15,949 bases of DNA from Dehalococcoidia bacterium (GTDB lineage Bacteria; Chloroflexota; Dehalococcoidia; Lucifugimonadales; Australimonadaceae): the NCBI GenBank assembly GCA_021296055.1, contig JAGWBE010000020.1:1-15949 (forward strand), in the 5' to 3' direction. Below, in pieces: positions 1-6,342 of this stretch; the stretch's first letter is position 1; each line of letters starts with the position of its first letter. The notes under the pieces are model-generated. The model did not search any database. It was not told the origin of the DNA and was given only the letters and a program-made list of their open reading frames with translations. The position numbers and the translations under genes are program-made.

Positions 1-501
1 GAGTTGTTCGTAGGTGGGGTTGACGACGAACTCCCCGTTGACGCGCCCGACGCGCGTCCCCGCGATGGGGCCGTCGAATGGCACGTGGGAGACGGACAAC
101 GCGGCGGAGGCGCCGATGATGGAGAGCACTTCGGGCGGGTTCTCCATGTCAACGGAGAGCACCGTGGCGATGACTTGGATGTCGTTGCGCAGCCCCTTGG
201 GGAAGCGCGGGCGGATAGTGCGGTCGGTCAGGCGCCCGGCCAACACGGCCTCGGTGGTGGGTCTGCCCTCACGGCGGAAGAAGGAGCCGGGGATGCGGCC
301 TGCGGCGTACAGGCGCTCTTCGTAGTCGACGGTCAGGGGCATAAAGTCGATGCCCTCGCGGACGCCGCCCGCGACGGCGGTGACCAGCACCACCGTTTCG
401 CCGTAGCGCACGACGACCGAACCGCTCGCCTGCTGGGCGAGCAGCCCCGTCTCAATGGTCAGCGTGCGGCCGCCGACCTCAACCTGGTAGGAATTCGGCA
501 T
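1..501 (-). CDS. pnp: Polyribonucleotide nucleotidyltransferase (PNPase), N-terminal part
   Basis: Phosphorolytic 3'-5' exoribonuclease of mRNA turnover. Only the first 167 codons are present; the gene continues past the left edge. The start is ATG at 501-499 (MPNSYQVEVGG), with AGGAG 11 nt upstream. Visible hallmarks of the first RNase PH-like domain are the strand pair TLTIETGLLAQQASGSVVVR, a GSFFRREGRPTTEAVL segment (residues about 75-90, matching the G-F-F-K-R-E-G-R-P consensus of PNPase), LTDRTIRPRFPKG (consensus L-I-D-R-P-I-R-P-L-F-P) and a VLSVD..PPEVLSIIGASAALS stretch. It lies 89 nt downstream of rpsO on the same strand, the classical rpsO-pnp order. Nothing in the visible part is unusual. 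The KH and S1 domains and the catalytic second PH domain are outside the window. Confidence 0.96.
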   Translation of the reverse strand, partial: MPNSYQVEVGGRTLTIETGLLAQQASGSVVVRYGETVVLVTAVAGGVREGIDFMPLTVDYEERLYAAGRIPGSFFRREGRPTTEAVLAGRLTDRTIRPRFPKGLRNDIQVIATVLSVDMENPPEVLSIIGASAALSVSHVPFDGPIAGTRVGRVNGEFVVNPTYEQL

Positions 502-590
502 AGAACGAGTTACTCCTCTCTGTTGCGAGGAAGGAGCAGAAATTCGGTGGGTGACTCGTCCGGAGCGTTGGCGGCCCCGGAGCGCCGAGG

Positions 591-857
591 CTAGCGGCGC
601 AGGCCCAACTTCGCGATAAGGTCGCGGTAGCGGCCTGCGTTCTCTTTCGCCAAGTAGCGCAGCAGCCGTCGGCGTTTGCCTACCAGCATCAGCAGGCCGC
701 GCCTGGTGGCGTGGTCCTTGTGGTGCTGGCGCAGGTGGCTCGTTAGCCCGCGGATCCGCTCGGTGATGAGCGCCACTTGGACCTCGGCGCCGCCGGAGTC
801 CTTGGCGTTGCGCTGATGTTCGGCGACGATGCGCCGCTTGTCTTCCGTGCTCAACAT
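591..857 (-). CDS. rpsO: 30S ribosomal protein S15
   Basis: Primary 16S rRNA-binding protein of the small-subunit platform. The 88-residue product matches the usual length of about 89. It shows the family pattern: N-terminal helix (K-R-R-I-V-A-E-H-Q), the G-G-A-E-V-Q-V-A-L-I-T-E-R-I segment, the LTSHLRQHHKDHATRRGLL core that contacts the three-way junction of 16S rRNA, and the VGKRRRLLRYLAKE helix. Start is ATG at 857-855. The nearest purine-rich stretch is unusually far upstream (a GA-rich tract at about 876-898), so no standard Shine-Dalgarno sits at 5-10 nt. In other bacteria S15 binds its own leader to repress translation, and this leader could serve that role, but I see no specific match to a known S15 leader fold. 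Pairs with pnp downstream. Confidence 0.97.
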   Translation of the reverse strand: MLSTEDKRRIVAEHQRNAKDSGGAEVQVALITERIRGLTSHLRQHHKDHATRRGLLMLVGKRRRLLRYLAKENAGRYRDLIAKLGLRR

Positions 858-951
858 GGGAGCGGACCGTCCGTCTCTCTCGCTTCTCTTCTCTCTTTGC
901 TATTCGCAAGCATACATCATCCCTTTCCGTTCCGCCATACCCCCGTTCGCG

Positions 952-980
952 TTGCGCGCTCGTCGGGCCAACGCTATGGT
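952..980 (+). promoter_or_regulatory. Candidate sigma-70 promoter for the hydrolase-SDR genes
   Basis: TTGCGC at 952-957 and TATGGT at 975-980 are separated by 17 nt and lie 33 nt before the ATG at 1014. The -35 matches consensus at 3 of 6 positions and the -10 at 4 of 6. It sits in the divergent gap between rpsO and the plus-strand hydrolase gene. This is a pattern match only. Confidence 0.35.
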
Positions 981-1013
981 GCGCTCAACCCCCCACCACC
1001 AGGAGAAAACCCC

Positions 1014-1910
1014 ATGCCCGGCAGCATCTGGAACGAGTACCTCGGCGCGGAGATCAAGTTCGTCCAGGGCGCAAGATACCGCTCGCGGATCGCGGAGGCG
1101 GGCAAGGAGCATGCCGAGACCTTGATCATGACGCACGGCGGCGGCGGCCACCTAGAGACCTTCGCGCGGAACGTCATTCCCATCAGCGAGCGCGTCCACG
1201 TCATCGCCCTCGAGATTCTCTGGCACGGGCTGAGCGACGCTCCCGAGGTGAGCGACAACCCCGCCGGGCAGGTGGCGGAGCAGATCATCGACCTGATGGA
1301 CGCGATGGGCATCGAGAAGGCGTGGCTGCACGGCGAGGCGTACAGCGGCTCCGCCGTGACCCAGGTGGCGCGCAACCACTCCGAGCGCCTGAAGGGCGTC
1401 ATCTACGAATCGGGCGTGGGGATGAACTTCAAGGAGGGCGCAATCAAGCCGCCCGCCCCGCCCGTCGGCGGCATCTCCATGCCGGAGCGCACGCTCCAGC
1501 TGCTCAAGAACCCCGATTGGGACGGCGTGTACAAGCGCCTCATCATGGTGATGCACCGCGATCACCCGGAGCAGGTTACGGACGAACTGGTGGACACGCG
1601 GCTGGCGCACTACACGCGCCCGTTCACGAACGACGCGCAGACGCGCTTCTACACCTCGCTGGTCAGCGGCATAGGCCGCCGCAACAACCTCAGCGAAGAG
1701 GAGATGGCGGAGACGGCAGGCCTCAAGTCGCTGGTGGTGTGGTGCGACGGCTCCGCCGGGGCAGGGCCGGACGCGGGAGAGCGGCTGGCGGGCATCCTGG
1801 GGGCGCAGTTCAAGCTGCTGCCGCAGACGGGGTTCTGGGCGCACTGGGAGAACCCGGAGGCGTTCAACAAGGCCGTCGTCCAGTTCATCGAGGGCGAGAC
1901 GGTCGCCTAG
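1014..1910 (+). CDS. Alpha/beta-hydrolase-fold protein with substituted catalytic triad
   Basis: A 298-residue protein of the alpha/beta hydrolase superfamily, closest in pattern to meta-cleavage-product hydrolases such as MhpC. Start is ATG 1014, with AGGAGA 7 nt upstream; the frame is open further 5' but without support. Family features are the oxyanion-hole HGGGGHLETF (41-50), strand-elbow region WLHGEAYSGSAV (104-115), strand LKSLVVW (237-243) and the C-terminal FWAHWENPEAFN (274-285; family consensus CGHWAQWEHxxxFN). A gap-free alignment from remembered MhpC puts Ala109 at the nucleophile Ser, Ser247 at the acid Asp and Phe274 at the His. All three triad residues are therefore replaced while the rest of each motif stays intact, so ordinary hydrolysis by this triad is unlikely. 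It may be a binding protein or use altered chemistry. It precedes an SDR gene by 34 nt, probably in one transcript. Confidence 0.85.
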   Translation: MPGSIWNEYLGAEIKFVQGARYRSRIAEAGKEHAETLIMTHGGGGHLETFARNVIPISERVHVIALEILWHGLSDAPEVSDNPAGQVAEQIIDLMDAMGIEKAWLHGEAYSGSAVTQVARNHSERLKGVIYESGVGMNFKEGAIKPPAPPVGGISMPERTLQLLKNPDWDGVYKRLIMVMHRDHPEQVTDELVDTRLAHYTRPFTNDAQTRFYTSLVSGIGRRNNLSEEEMAETAGLKSLVVWCDGSAGAGPDAGERLAGILGAQFKLLPQTGFWAHWENPEAFNKAVVQFIEGETVA

Positions 1911-1944
1911 CCGCAGCGCCGCTCCCTACTTGAGGAGGTCACTT

Positions 1945-2778
1945 ATGGCGGAGGCAGCCGATCTGACGGGTCAGACGGCATTGGTAACCGGCGGTAGCCG
2001 GGGCCTTGGGCGCGGCTTCGCGCTGGCGCTGAGCGCGGCGGGCGCTAATGTCGCCGTAACCGGCACGTCCACGCAGGCGCTGGACGAGACCGCCGCGCTC
2101 ATCGAGGCCGCGGGCGGGGCGGCGCTGACCATCGCCGCCGACGTCGCCGACGAGCAGGCCGCCAACGACGCGGTCGCCGAGACCGAACGAGCGTTGGGCC
2201 CCATCGACCTGCTGGTCAACAACGCGGGGGTGATCGGCCCGCTGACGGCGACGGAAGACGCCGACCCCGCGTCGTGGTGGCGCACGCTCGAGGTCAACCT
2301 GCGCGGGCCATACCTCTACGCGCGCGCCGTGCTGCCTGGGATGGTCGAGCGCGGTCGCGGCCGCATCGTCAATCTCTCCTCCCTTGCGGGCGTCTTCGCC
2401 GTGGCCTACGCCGGGGCGTACTGCGCCTCGAAGGCGGCGCTGAGCCACTGGACGCACGCGCTGGCGCAGGAGGTGGCGGGGACTGGCGTGACCGCCTTCG
2501 CCTACGCCCCTGGCCTCGTCCGCACCGGGATGACGGAGTACAGCGCCAGCTCGCCGGAGGTGCGCGAGGAGCTGCGGGACTTCTTCAGCGGCGCGTTCGC
2601 CGGGGGCTACGATACGCCGATGGAGCAGGCAGTGGCGCAGTTCATGCTCCTTGCGTCGGGGAAGGCGGACGCGCTGTCGGGCCACCACCTCAACGTGAGC
2701 GACGACCTGGACGCGCTCCTGGCCGACGCGGGGCGCATCAGGGAGCAGCGCCTCTATACGCTGGGGCTGCGGACGTAG
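1945..2778 (+). CDS. Short-chain dehydrogenase/reductase (SDR), classical type
   Basis: A 277-residue NAD(P)-dependent oxidoreductase with a Rossmann fold. Start is ATG 1945, preceded at 6 nt by the strong site GAGGAGG; an in-frame TTG at 1930 lies upstream of that site and is unlikely. Signature elements are all present: TGGSRGLG cofactor loop (15-22), D66-V-A-D, NNAG (92-95), Asn118, the SSLAG strand with Ser146, and catalytic Tyr159-x3-Lys163 (YCASK). After the active site comes the usual P-G-L-V-R-T substrate-loop start. The substrate cannot be told from sequence; Arg19 after GGS hints at NADP(H) preference, which is weak evidence. It is 34 nt after the triad-less hydrolase-fold gene and likely co-transcribed with it, so the two may act on related metabolites. 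Confidence 0.93.
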   Translation: MAEAADLTGQTALVTGGSRGLGRGFALALSAAGANVAVTGTSTQALDETAALIEAAGGAALTIAADVADEQAANDAVAETERALGPIDLLVNNAGVIGPLTATEDADPASWWRTLEVNLRGPYLYARAVLPGMVERGRGRIVNLSSLAGVFAVAYAGAYCASKAALSHWTHALAQEVAGTGVTAFAYAPGLVRTGMTEYSASSPEVREELRDFFSGAFAGGYDTPMEQAVAQFMLLASGKADALSGHHLNVSDDLDALLADAGRIREQRLYTLGLRT

Positions 2779-2868
2779 GGGACGGGAAGCATTGCGCGAG
2801 GGGCGCTCGGCGGCTTAGAGTGGAAACGCTGGCCGACAAGAGGCTCGGATAGGCGCGGAGGTTCGGCG

Positions 2869-2994
2869 ATGCTGGGACTCGAGGGCGGTTTCTGGATGGC
2901 GATTCTGATCTGGGCGGGGCTTGGGGTGCTGCTCTCTGCGCTCGGCGTCGTGCTCTCTGTGCGCGAGAGCCGGGCGGAGCAGCGGAGGGGCTAG
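2869..2994 (+). CDS. Small single-pass membrane protein, 41 residues
   Basis: A short open frame from ATG 2869 to TAG 2992-2994, preceded by GGAGG at 7 nt spacing. The product starts MLGLEGGFW, has one hydrophobic segment of about 20 residues (roughly 8-30: tryptophans at 9 and 15, rich in L, V, G, A) and ends in a charged tail of alternating basic and acidic residues (R-E-S-R-A-E-Q-R-R). That is the layout of a single membrane-anchored miniprotein with a cytoplasmic C-terminus. It resembles in general shape the tiny CcmD-type proteins, but no cytochrome genes are near and I do not assign it to a family. It lies 90 nt after the SDR gene. Its stop shares the palindrome CTAG (2991-2994) with the stop of the opposing nuclease-family gene. 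Confidence 0.55.
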   Translation: MLGLEGGFWMAILIWAGLGVLLSALGVVLSVRESRAEQRRG

Positions 2995-3740
2995 CCGCGG
3001 AGGTCGAGGAGGAGGGCGGCGTGGTCGCTGACCGCGTCGCGGCGGGAGTCGGCGGGGTTGCGGCCCCATTCGTACCGTACGGCGGCCACGCGCGGCATAA
3101 GGGCGCGGTTCACGAAGGCTTGGTCGAGGCGGAAGCCGTTGCCCGCGTTGGGGGAGTACCACGTGTAGGCGCGCGCGTCTCCGTGGAGGGCGCGGAAGGC
3201 GTCGCGCCAACCGACGCGCTCCATATCGGTCATCCAGGCGTCGGCCTCTTTGCCGAAGGTGGACGCCTCCTCGTCGACGCCGATCCGTCCGGTGTTGGTG
3301 TCGCCCGCGATGAGCGCCGGGCCGCGCCGCCACCGCCGCACGATGCGCAGCACCGACGCGTGAAAGGCGAACCTGTCTTGCCCGTTGAAGGAGGTGATGG
3401 GGATGTGCACCGAGGCGAGTACGAAGGGCGCGGGCAATTCGACGCGGACGGGCAGCCAGTTGGCGCGCGGCTCGGGCGTGGAGGCGAGGCGCAGGCGCTC
3501 CAAGGGCCAGCGCGAGGCGACCAGCAGGCGGTTGAGGGCGGGACGCCGCGGGTCGGCGGTGGTCACCTGATGGAGCAGGCCCTGGTCGGCAAGCGCCTCC
3601 GCGAGGGCGCGGCTGGGGGGCGTCGCGCGGAACTCGCACAGCGCCGCGACGTCGGCACCCCACTCGGCGAGGTTGGCCGCGATGGAGCCGATGCGGACAC
3701 CGCCGCCGGCGCGGATGTTCCAGGCGACGAGGCGCGTCAA
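2991..3740 (-). CDS. Endonuclease/exonuclease/phosphatase (EEP) superfamily protein
   Basis: A 249-residue metal-dependent phosphoesterase-fold protein. Motifs in order: WNIRAGG with Asn8, metal ligand Glu36 in CEFR, SVHIP with His112, GDTNTG with Asp147 and Asn149, TWYSP then RLD with Asp206, and the C-terminal SDH (Asp239, His240). All catalytic positions of the DNase I / exonuclease III fold are present. Whether it cuts nucleic acid, a sugar phosphate or a lipid head group is not decidable. Start is TTG at 3740: the dapA stop codon lies in the same frame 12 nt upstream, so no earlier start is possible except within four codons, and the conserved first strand requires starting here. No clear ribosome site is visible, so coupling to dapA translation is likely. 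Last gene of the dap cluster. Confidence 0.85.
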   Translation of the reverse strand: MTRLVAWNIRAGGGVRIGSIAANLAEWGADVAALCEFRATPPSRALAEALADQGLLHQVTTADPRRPALNRLLVASRWPLERLRLASTPEPRANWLPVRVELPAPFVLASVHIPITSFNGQDRFAFHASVLRIVRRWRRGPALIAGDTNTGRIGVDEEASTFGKEADAWMTDMERVGWRDAFRALHGDARAYTWYSPNAGNGFRLDQAFVNRALMPRVAAVRYEWGRNPADSRRDAVSDHAALLLDLRG

Positions 3741-3752
3741 GGCCGGGCGGCC

Positions 3753-4655
3753 CTAGTCGGGCGCCTCGATGGGCAGGTCGACGTCGTAGAGGGCTAGGGT
3801 GGCGTCGAGCTGGGCGGTCACCTTCGCGTCGGGCTCGGTGAGCGGCAGGCGCGGGTTGCCGACCTTGAAGCCGACCTTGTTGAGGCAGTAGCGCACCGGC
3901 ATAGGATTGCCGATGAGGAAAAGGTCTTTGCTGATGGGGAGTTGGCGCCGGTGCTCGGCGGCGGCGGCGCGCAGGTCGCCCTCGAGGAGATCGTCAATCA
4001 TGCGCCGAATCTGGAGGCCGATGAGGTGTGCGGAGACGCTGATGACGCCCCAGCCGCCCATAGCGACCACATGGAAGGTGTCGGCGTCGTTGCCGCTCCA
4101 CACGCGGAAACCCTCGGGCGCGCCGTCTATGACGCGGCCCACCAGCTCCATATCGCCAGACGCCTCTTTGACGCCGCAGACGTTGGGTATCTCGGCGACG
4201 CGTAGGCAGGTCTCCCACGACATGCTGGTGATGGTGCGGCTGGGCACGTTGTAGGGAATGCAAGGGAGGGGACTGCTCTCCGCGACGGCGCGCATATGGC
4301 GGTAGATGCCCTCTTGCGTGGGCTTGTTGTAGTAGGGAACGACGAGGAGCAGGCCGTCGGCGCCGGCGGCCTCGGCCTGCTTGGACAGATCGATAGTCTC
4401 GCGGGTGCTGTTGGTGCCGGAGCCTGCGACGACGTGGGCAGTGTCGCCGACGGCCTCCTTCACCTCCGCCCACATACGGTAGTTCTCGTCGCCGTGGAGG
4501 GTAGGATTCTCGCCGGTGGTGCCGGTGACGATAAGGCCCTGGCTGCCGGAGGCGACCAGCGCCTTGGCGAGGCGCTTGGCTTGGGCGTAGTCGACCGCGC
4601 CCTCCTCGTCGAAGGGCGTAACCATTGCGGTGAGCACTCTGCCGAAGTCAGCCAT
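3753..4655 (-). CDS. dapA: 4-hydroxy-tetrahydrodipicolinate synthase
   Basis: Condenses pyruvate with aspartate semialdehyde, the first committed step of diaminopimelate and lysine synthesis. The 300-residue TIM barrel begins at ATG 4655 (MADFGRVLTAMVTPF), with GGAGG 8 nt upstream; the frame runs further 5' without support. Key residues match the family: TGTTGENPTL with Thr46-Thr47, Tyr135 in YNVPSRT, Arg140 and the Schiff-base Lys163 in GVKEASGD. The usual YNVPGRT has Ser in place of Gly, a mild variant. The homologous substrates come from asd, encoded upstream in the same strand, although comF and a toxin-antitoxin pair lie between them. A possible separate promoter lies in the 107-nt gap to comF. 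Confidence 0.95.
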   Translation of the reverse strand: MADFGRVLTAMVTPFDEEGAVDYAQAKRLAKALVASGSQGLIVTGTTGENPTLHGDENYRMWAEVKEAVGDTAHVVAGSGTNSTRETIDLSKQAEAAGADGLLLVVPYYNKPTQEGIYRHMRAVAESSPLPCIPYNVPSRTITSMSWETCLRVAEIPNVCGVKEASGDMELVGRVIDGAPEGFRVWSGNDADTFHVVAMGGWGVISVSAHLIGLQIRRMIDDLLEGDLRAAAAEHRRQLPISKDLFLIGNPMPVRYCLNKVGFKVGNPRLPLTEPDAKVTAQLDATLALYDVDLPIEAPD

Positions 4656-4713
4656 AGTTCCGCCTCCCGGCGGCGCGTGATTGCGCCGTTCGTGCGCGGG
4701 TCCGCTTGTCCGT

Positions 4714-4743
4714 ACTCTAATCCCCGTGCGCAGAGCGCCGCAA
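4714..4743 (-). promoter_or_regulatory. Candidate internal promoter upstream of dapA
   Basis: On the minus strand TTGCGG (4743-4738) and TAGAGT (4719-4714) are spaced by 18 nt in the 107-nt gap between comF and dapA, giving a leader of roughly 50 nt. Matches are partial: 4 of 6 at both boxes. It would let dapA be expressed apart from the inserted genes upstream. Pattern match only. Confidence 0.3.
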
Positions 4744-4762
4744 CCACGGCGATCGCGGCGGG

Positions 4763-5467
4763 CTAGATGCGGCGCGCGAACACGAGCACGGCCACTTCGG
4801 ACACGCCCGCCCACTTCAAGGCGCGCGCCACGGCGTCCGCCGTCGCGCCGGTGGTGAGGACGTCGTCCACGATGGCGACACGGCGGTCGGCCACTGAGGA
4901 GGACGCCCCATCGCGCGGCTCGAAGGCGTACGCCACCTGCGCCCAGCGCTCCTCACGGCTGGCCGTTCGCGCTTGCGCCCAACCTTGGAGTTTGCGCGCC
5001 ACGGCATCGTCGGCGCGTTCGACGTCTGTGCGCGCCGCAATCTCCCCCGCAAGCAGCGCCGCCTGGTTGAACCCCCTGCGGCGCAGCTGCGCCGGGTGCA
5101 TCGGGACGGGCAGCAGCAGGTCGGGCGGCCACCCGTCTTCGGCGAGGGCGTCGGCCATCGGCGCCGCCATGAGCGGGGCAAGGGCGCGAAGGTTGGCGTA
5201 CTTGAGCCTCCGCACGGCGTTACGCGCGGCGCCGTCGTAGGCGTAGGCGGGGATCACGCGGTCGAAAGCCGGGCGACGCAAGGCACAGGAGGCGCAGGGG
5301 TCACGCGGCCCCGGCTGCGCGCAGACCTGGCAGCGCTCGAAGGGCAGTCGAGGCGCGCTGGCGGCGCAGGCGCCGCAGAAGTAGGAGCCGCCGTCGCCGC
5401 AGCCGACGCACCGCGCGGGAAGGAGCAGGCCGAGCAGCAAGCGCCAAGCGGCGGGGAGGGTGGGCAT
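4763..5467 (-). CDS. comF: ComF family phosphoribosyltransferase-like protein
   Basis: A 234-residue protein of the ComF/GntX type, linked to DNA uptake or handling of imported nucleic acid in many bacteria. The N-terminal third carries eight cysteines in four CxxC pairs (20/23, 31/34, 46/49, 58/61), a double zinc-ribbon arrangement. The C-terminal phosphoribosyltransferase fold shows PVPMHP (120-125), RRGFNQA (130-136) and the PRPP-binding VAIVDDVLTTGAT (197-209). Start is ATG 5467, directly after an in-frame TAA, so it cannot begin earlier; no good ribosome site is visible. It begins 14 nt after the PIN toxin stop, suggesting coupling to that gene. No other competence gene is seen in the window. 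Confidence 0.9.
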   Translation of the reverse strand: MPTLPAAWRLLLGLLLPARCVGCGDGGSYFCGACAASAPRLPFERCQVCAQPGPRDPCASCALRRPAFDRVIPAYAYDGAARNAVRRLKYANLRALAPLMAAPMADALAEDGWPPDLLLPVPMHPAQLRRRGFNQAALLAGEIAARTDVERADDAVARKLQGWAQARTASREERWAQVAYAFEPRDGASSSVADRRVAIVDDVLTTGATADAVARALKWAGVSEVAVLVFARRI

Positions 5468-5481
5468 TTAAGCGTATCTGC

Positions 5482-5874
5482 TCACCCCCAGCGGGGGAAA
5501 GCATCAGCGGCTGCGGCTAGGCCGCCGTCGAAGGTTAGGAGGGGCGCCTCGAGTTGGCGAGCTAAGGCGACGTAGGAGGCGTCGTAGGCGGTGAGGTTCT
5601 TCTCCAGCGCCAGTTCGAGCACGGCGGGGTGGTCTACTTCAAGCAGAGTGATATTCAGACTGAAGGCTCGGAGCAAACGTTGAGCGATGCGGATTCGATC
5701 GTTCGGGTTTTGCCGCGACTTCGTTCTGGCGATATTGGTCAACTCGTAGTAGAGGAGCGAGGGCGCGGCTAAGGAGTCAGCCGCCAACAACAGCGTCCGC
5801 GCCTCATCGGCGCGCTCCTCCTCGAACGCAGCTGCCGCGACGACGGAGGCATCGACCACCTTAGATGGGGCCAC
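5482..5874 (-). CDS. PIN-domain ribonuclease toxin (VapC/FitB type)
   Basis: A 130-residue PIN domain. The four acidic active-site residues are in place: Asp8 in VVDASV, Glu44 in YYELTN, Asp98 in AYDASY and Asp116 in LTFDGG. Length is typical for VapC toxins, which cleave tRNA or rRNA. Start is GTG 5874 inside the antitoxin gene, giving a 14-nt overlap typical of translational coupling, with GAGAGA just upstream. Base composition differs from the surroundings: 5641-5700 contains 30 G+C of 60, whereas a comparable stretch inside dapB (7621-7680) contains 45 of 60. That fits lateral acquisition of the module. Confidence 0.9.
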   Translation of the reverse strand: MAPSKVVDASVVAAAAFEEERADEARTLLLAADSLAAPSLLYYELTNIARTKSRQNPNDRIRIAQRLLRAFSLNITLLEVDHPAVLELALEKNLTAYDASYVALARQLEAPLLTFDGGLAAAADAFPRWG

Positions 5875-6100
5875 GCATCTCTCTGAGGATGTCGACCGAG
5901 TTGGGGTAGGGGGACACCTTTCCTATCTTGCCGAGTTCGTCGATGGCCTCGCGAACGGTGAGGCTTCCCTGGCCATAGGCGCCCTGTTCGACGATGGCCA
6001 TGAGCTCGCCTTGGAGGGAGCGGTGGTTGCGCTTGGCCTGCTTTCGGAGGCGCTCGGCCAACTCGTCGGGCACGTTCTTGATGGAGAGACTCACGGGCAT
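5861..6100 (-). CDS. Ribbon-helix-helix antitoxin, FitA-like
   Basis: A 79-residue antitoxin that starts with a typical ribbon-helix-helix segment: strand VSLSIKNVP (3-11), first helix DELAERLRKQAKRN and second helix R-S-L-Q-G-E-L-M-A-I-V-E. The C-terminal part (about 45-79: REAIDELGKIGK... ending LREMRG) would be the toxin-binding tail. Start is ATG 6100 with AGGTG at about 8 nt. It precedes and overlaps the PIN toxin gene, the standard order for this class, and it probably represses its own operon together with the toxin by binding repeats just upstream (6111-6138). Confidence 0.87.
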   Translation of the reverse strand: MPVSLSIKNVPDELAERLRKQAKRNHRSLQGELMAIVEQGAYGQGSLTVREAIDELGKIGKVSPYPNSVDILREMRGPI

Positions 6101-6110
6101 AGCGTCACCT

Positions 6111-6138
6111 TTGGTTCCGATATGGTTCCAATATCATA
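6111..6138 (-). promoter_or_regulatory. Putative operator and -10 element of the toxin-antitoxin operon
   Basis: Just upstream of the antitoxin start, plus-strand TGGTTCC occurs at 6112-6118 and again at 6123-6129, an 11-nt period that places both copies on the same DNA face. The second copy is part of an imperfect palindrome with GATAT and ATATC arms. On the minus strand TATGAT (6138-6133) could be the -10 box, 32 nt before the antitoxin ATG; no convincing -35 is visible. Ribbon-helix-helix antitoxins usually bind such short repeats, so autoregulation is inferred. Confidence 0.45.
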
Positions 6139-6141
6139 CCA

Positions 6142-6342
6142 CTATGGCTCCGCTTCGAGAGCGGCTTCGGGCGCCCATGACAGCATCACCGCGCCGTTGG
6201 GCAGAGGTTCGTCGAGGATGACGTCGTAGAGGCCGGGGCCGGGGCGTTGGAAGACGCGCCCGCCGGCGAAGCCCTCCGCGCCGTCCAGACTGGTCAGTCC
6301 GGCGAGGTCGACGCGGACGCGTCTGCCGAGTTCAAGCGCCAT
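6142..6342 (-). CDS. Unknown 66-residue protein overlapping asd
   Basis: Unrecognised small protein. It begins at ATG 6342 and overlaps the last 11 nt of asd in a different frame, with no ribosome site of its own, so it would be translated by coupling. The sequence has an alternating beta-like pattern (RRVRVDLAGL, then GGRVFQRPGPGLYDVILDEP, then NGAVMLSW) suggestive of a small beta barrel such as an SH3-like fold, followed by an acidic end. No transmembrane segment, signal peptide or cysteine is present. It ends 41 nt before the antitoxin gene, and the toxin-antitoxin promoter region lies in that gap. It could be real or the residue of an older gene; the overlap and the orderly hydrophobic pattern favour real. 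Confidence 0.55.
   Translation of the reverse strand: MALELGRRVRVDLAGLTSLDGAEGFAGGRVFQRPGPGLYDVILDEPLPNGAVMLSWAPEAALEAEP

Noticed and set aside
777..1013. Longer N-terminus for the hydrolase-fold protein
   Set aside because: Would overlap rpsO and lacks a ribosome site; the ATG at 1014 has AGGAGA and fits the family's start.
1930..1944. TTG start for the SDR gene
   Set aside because: Lies before the strong GAGGAGG ribosome site that serves ATG 1945.
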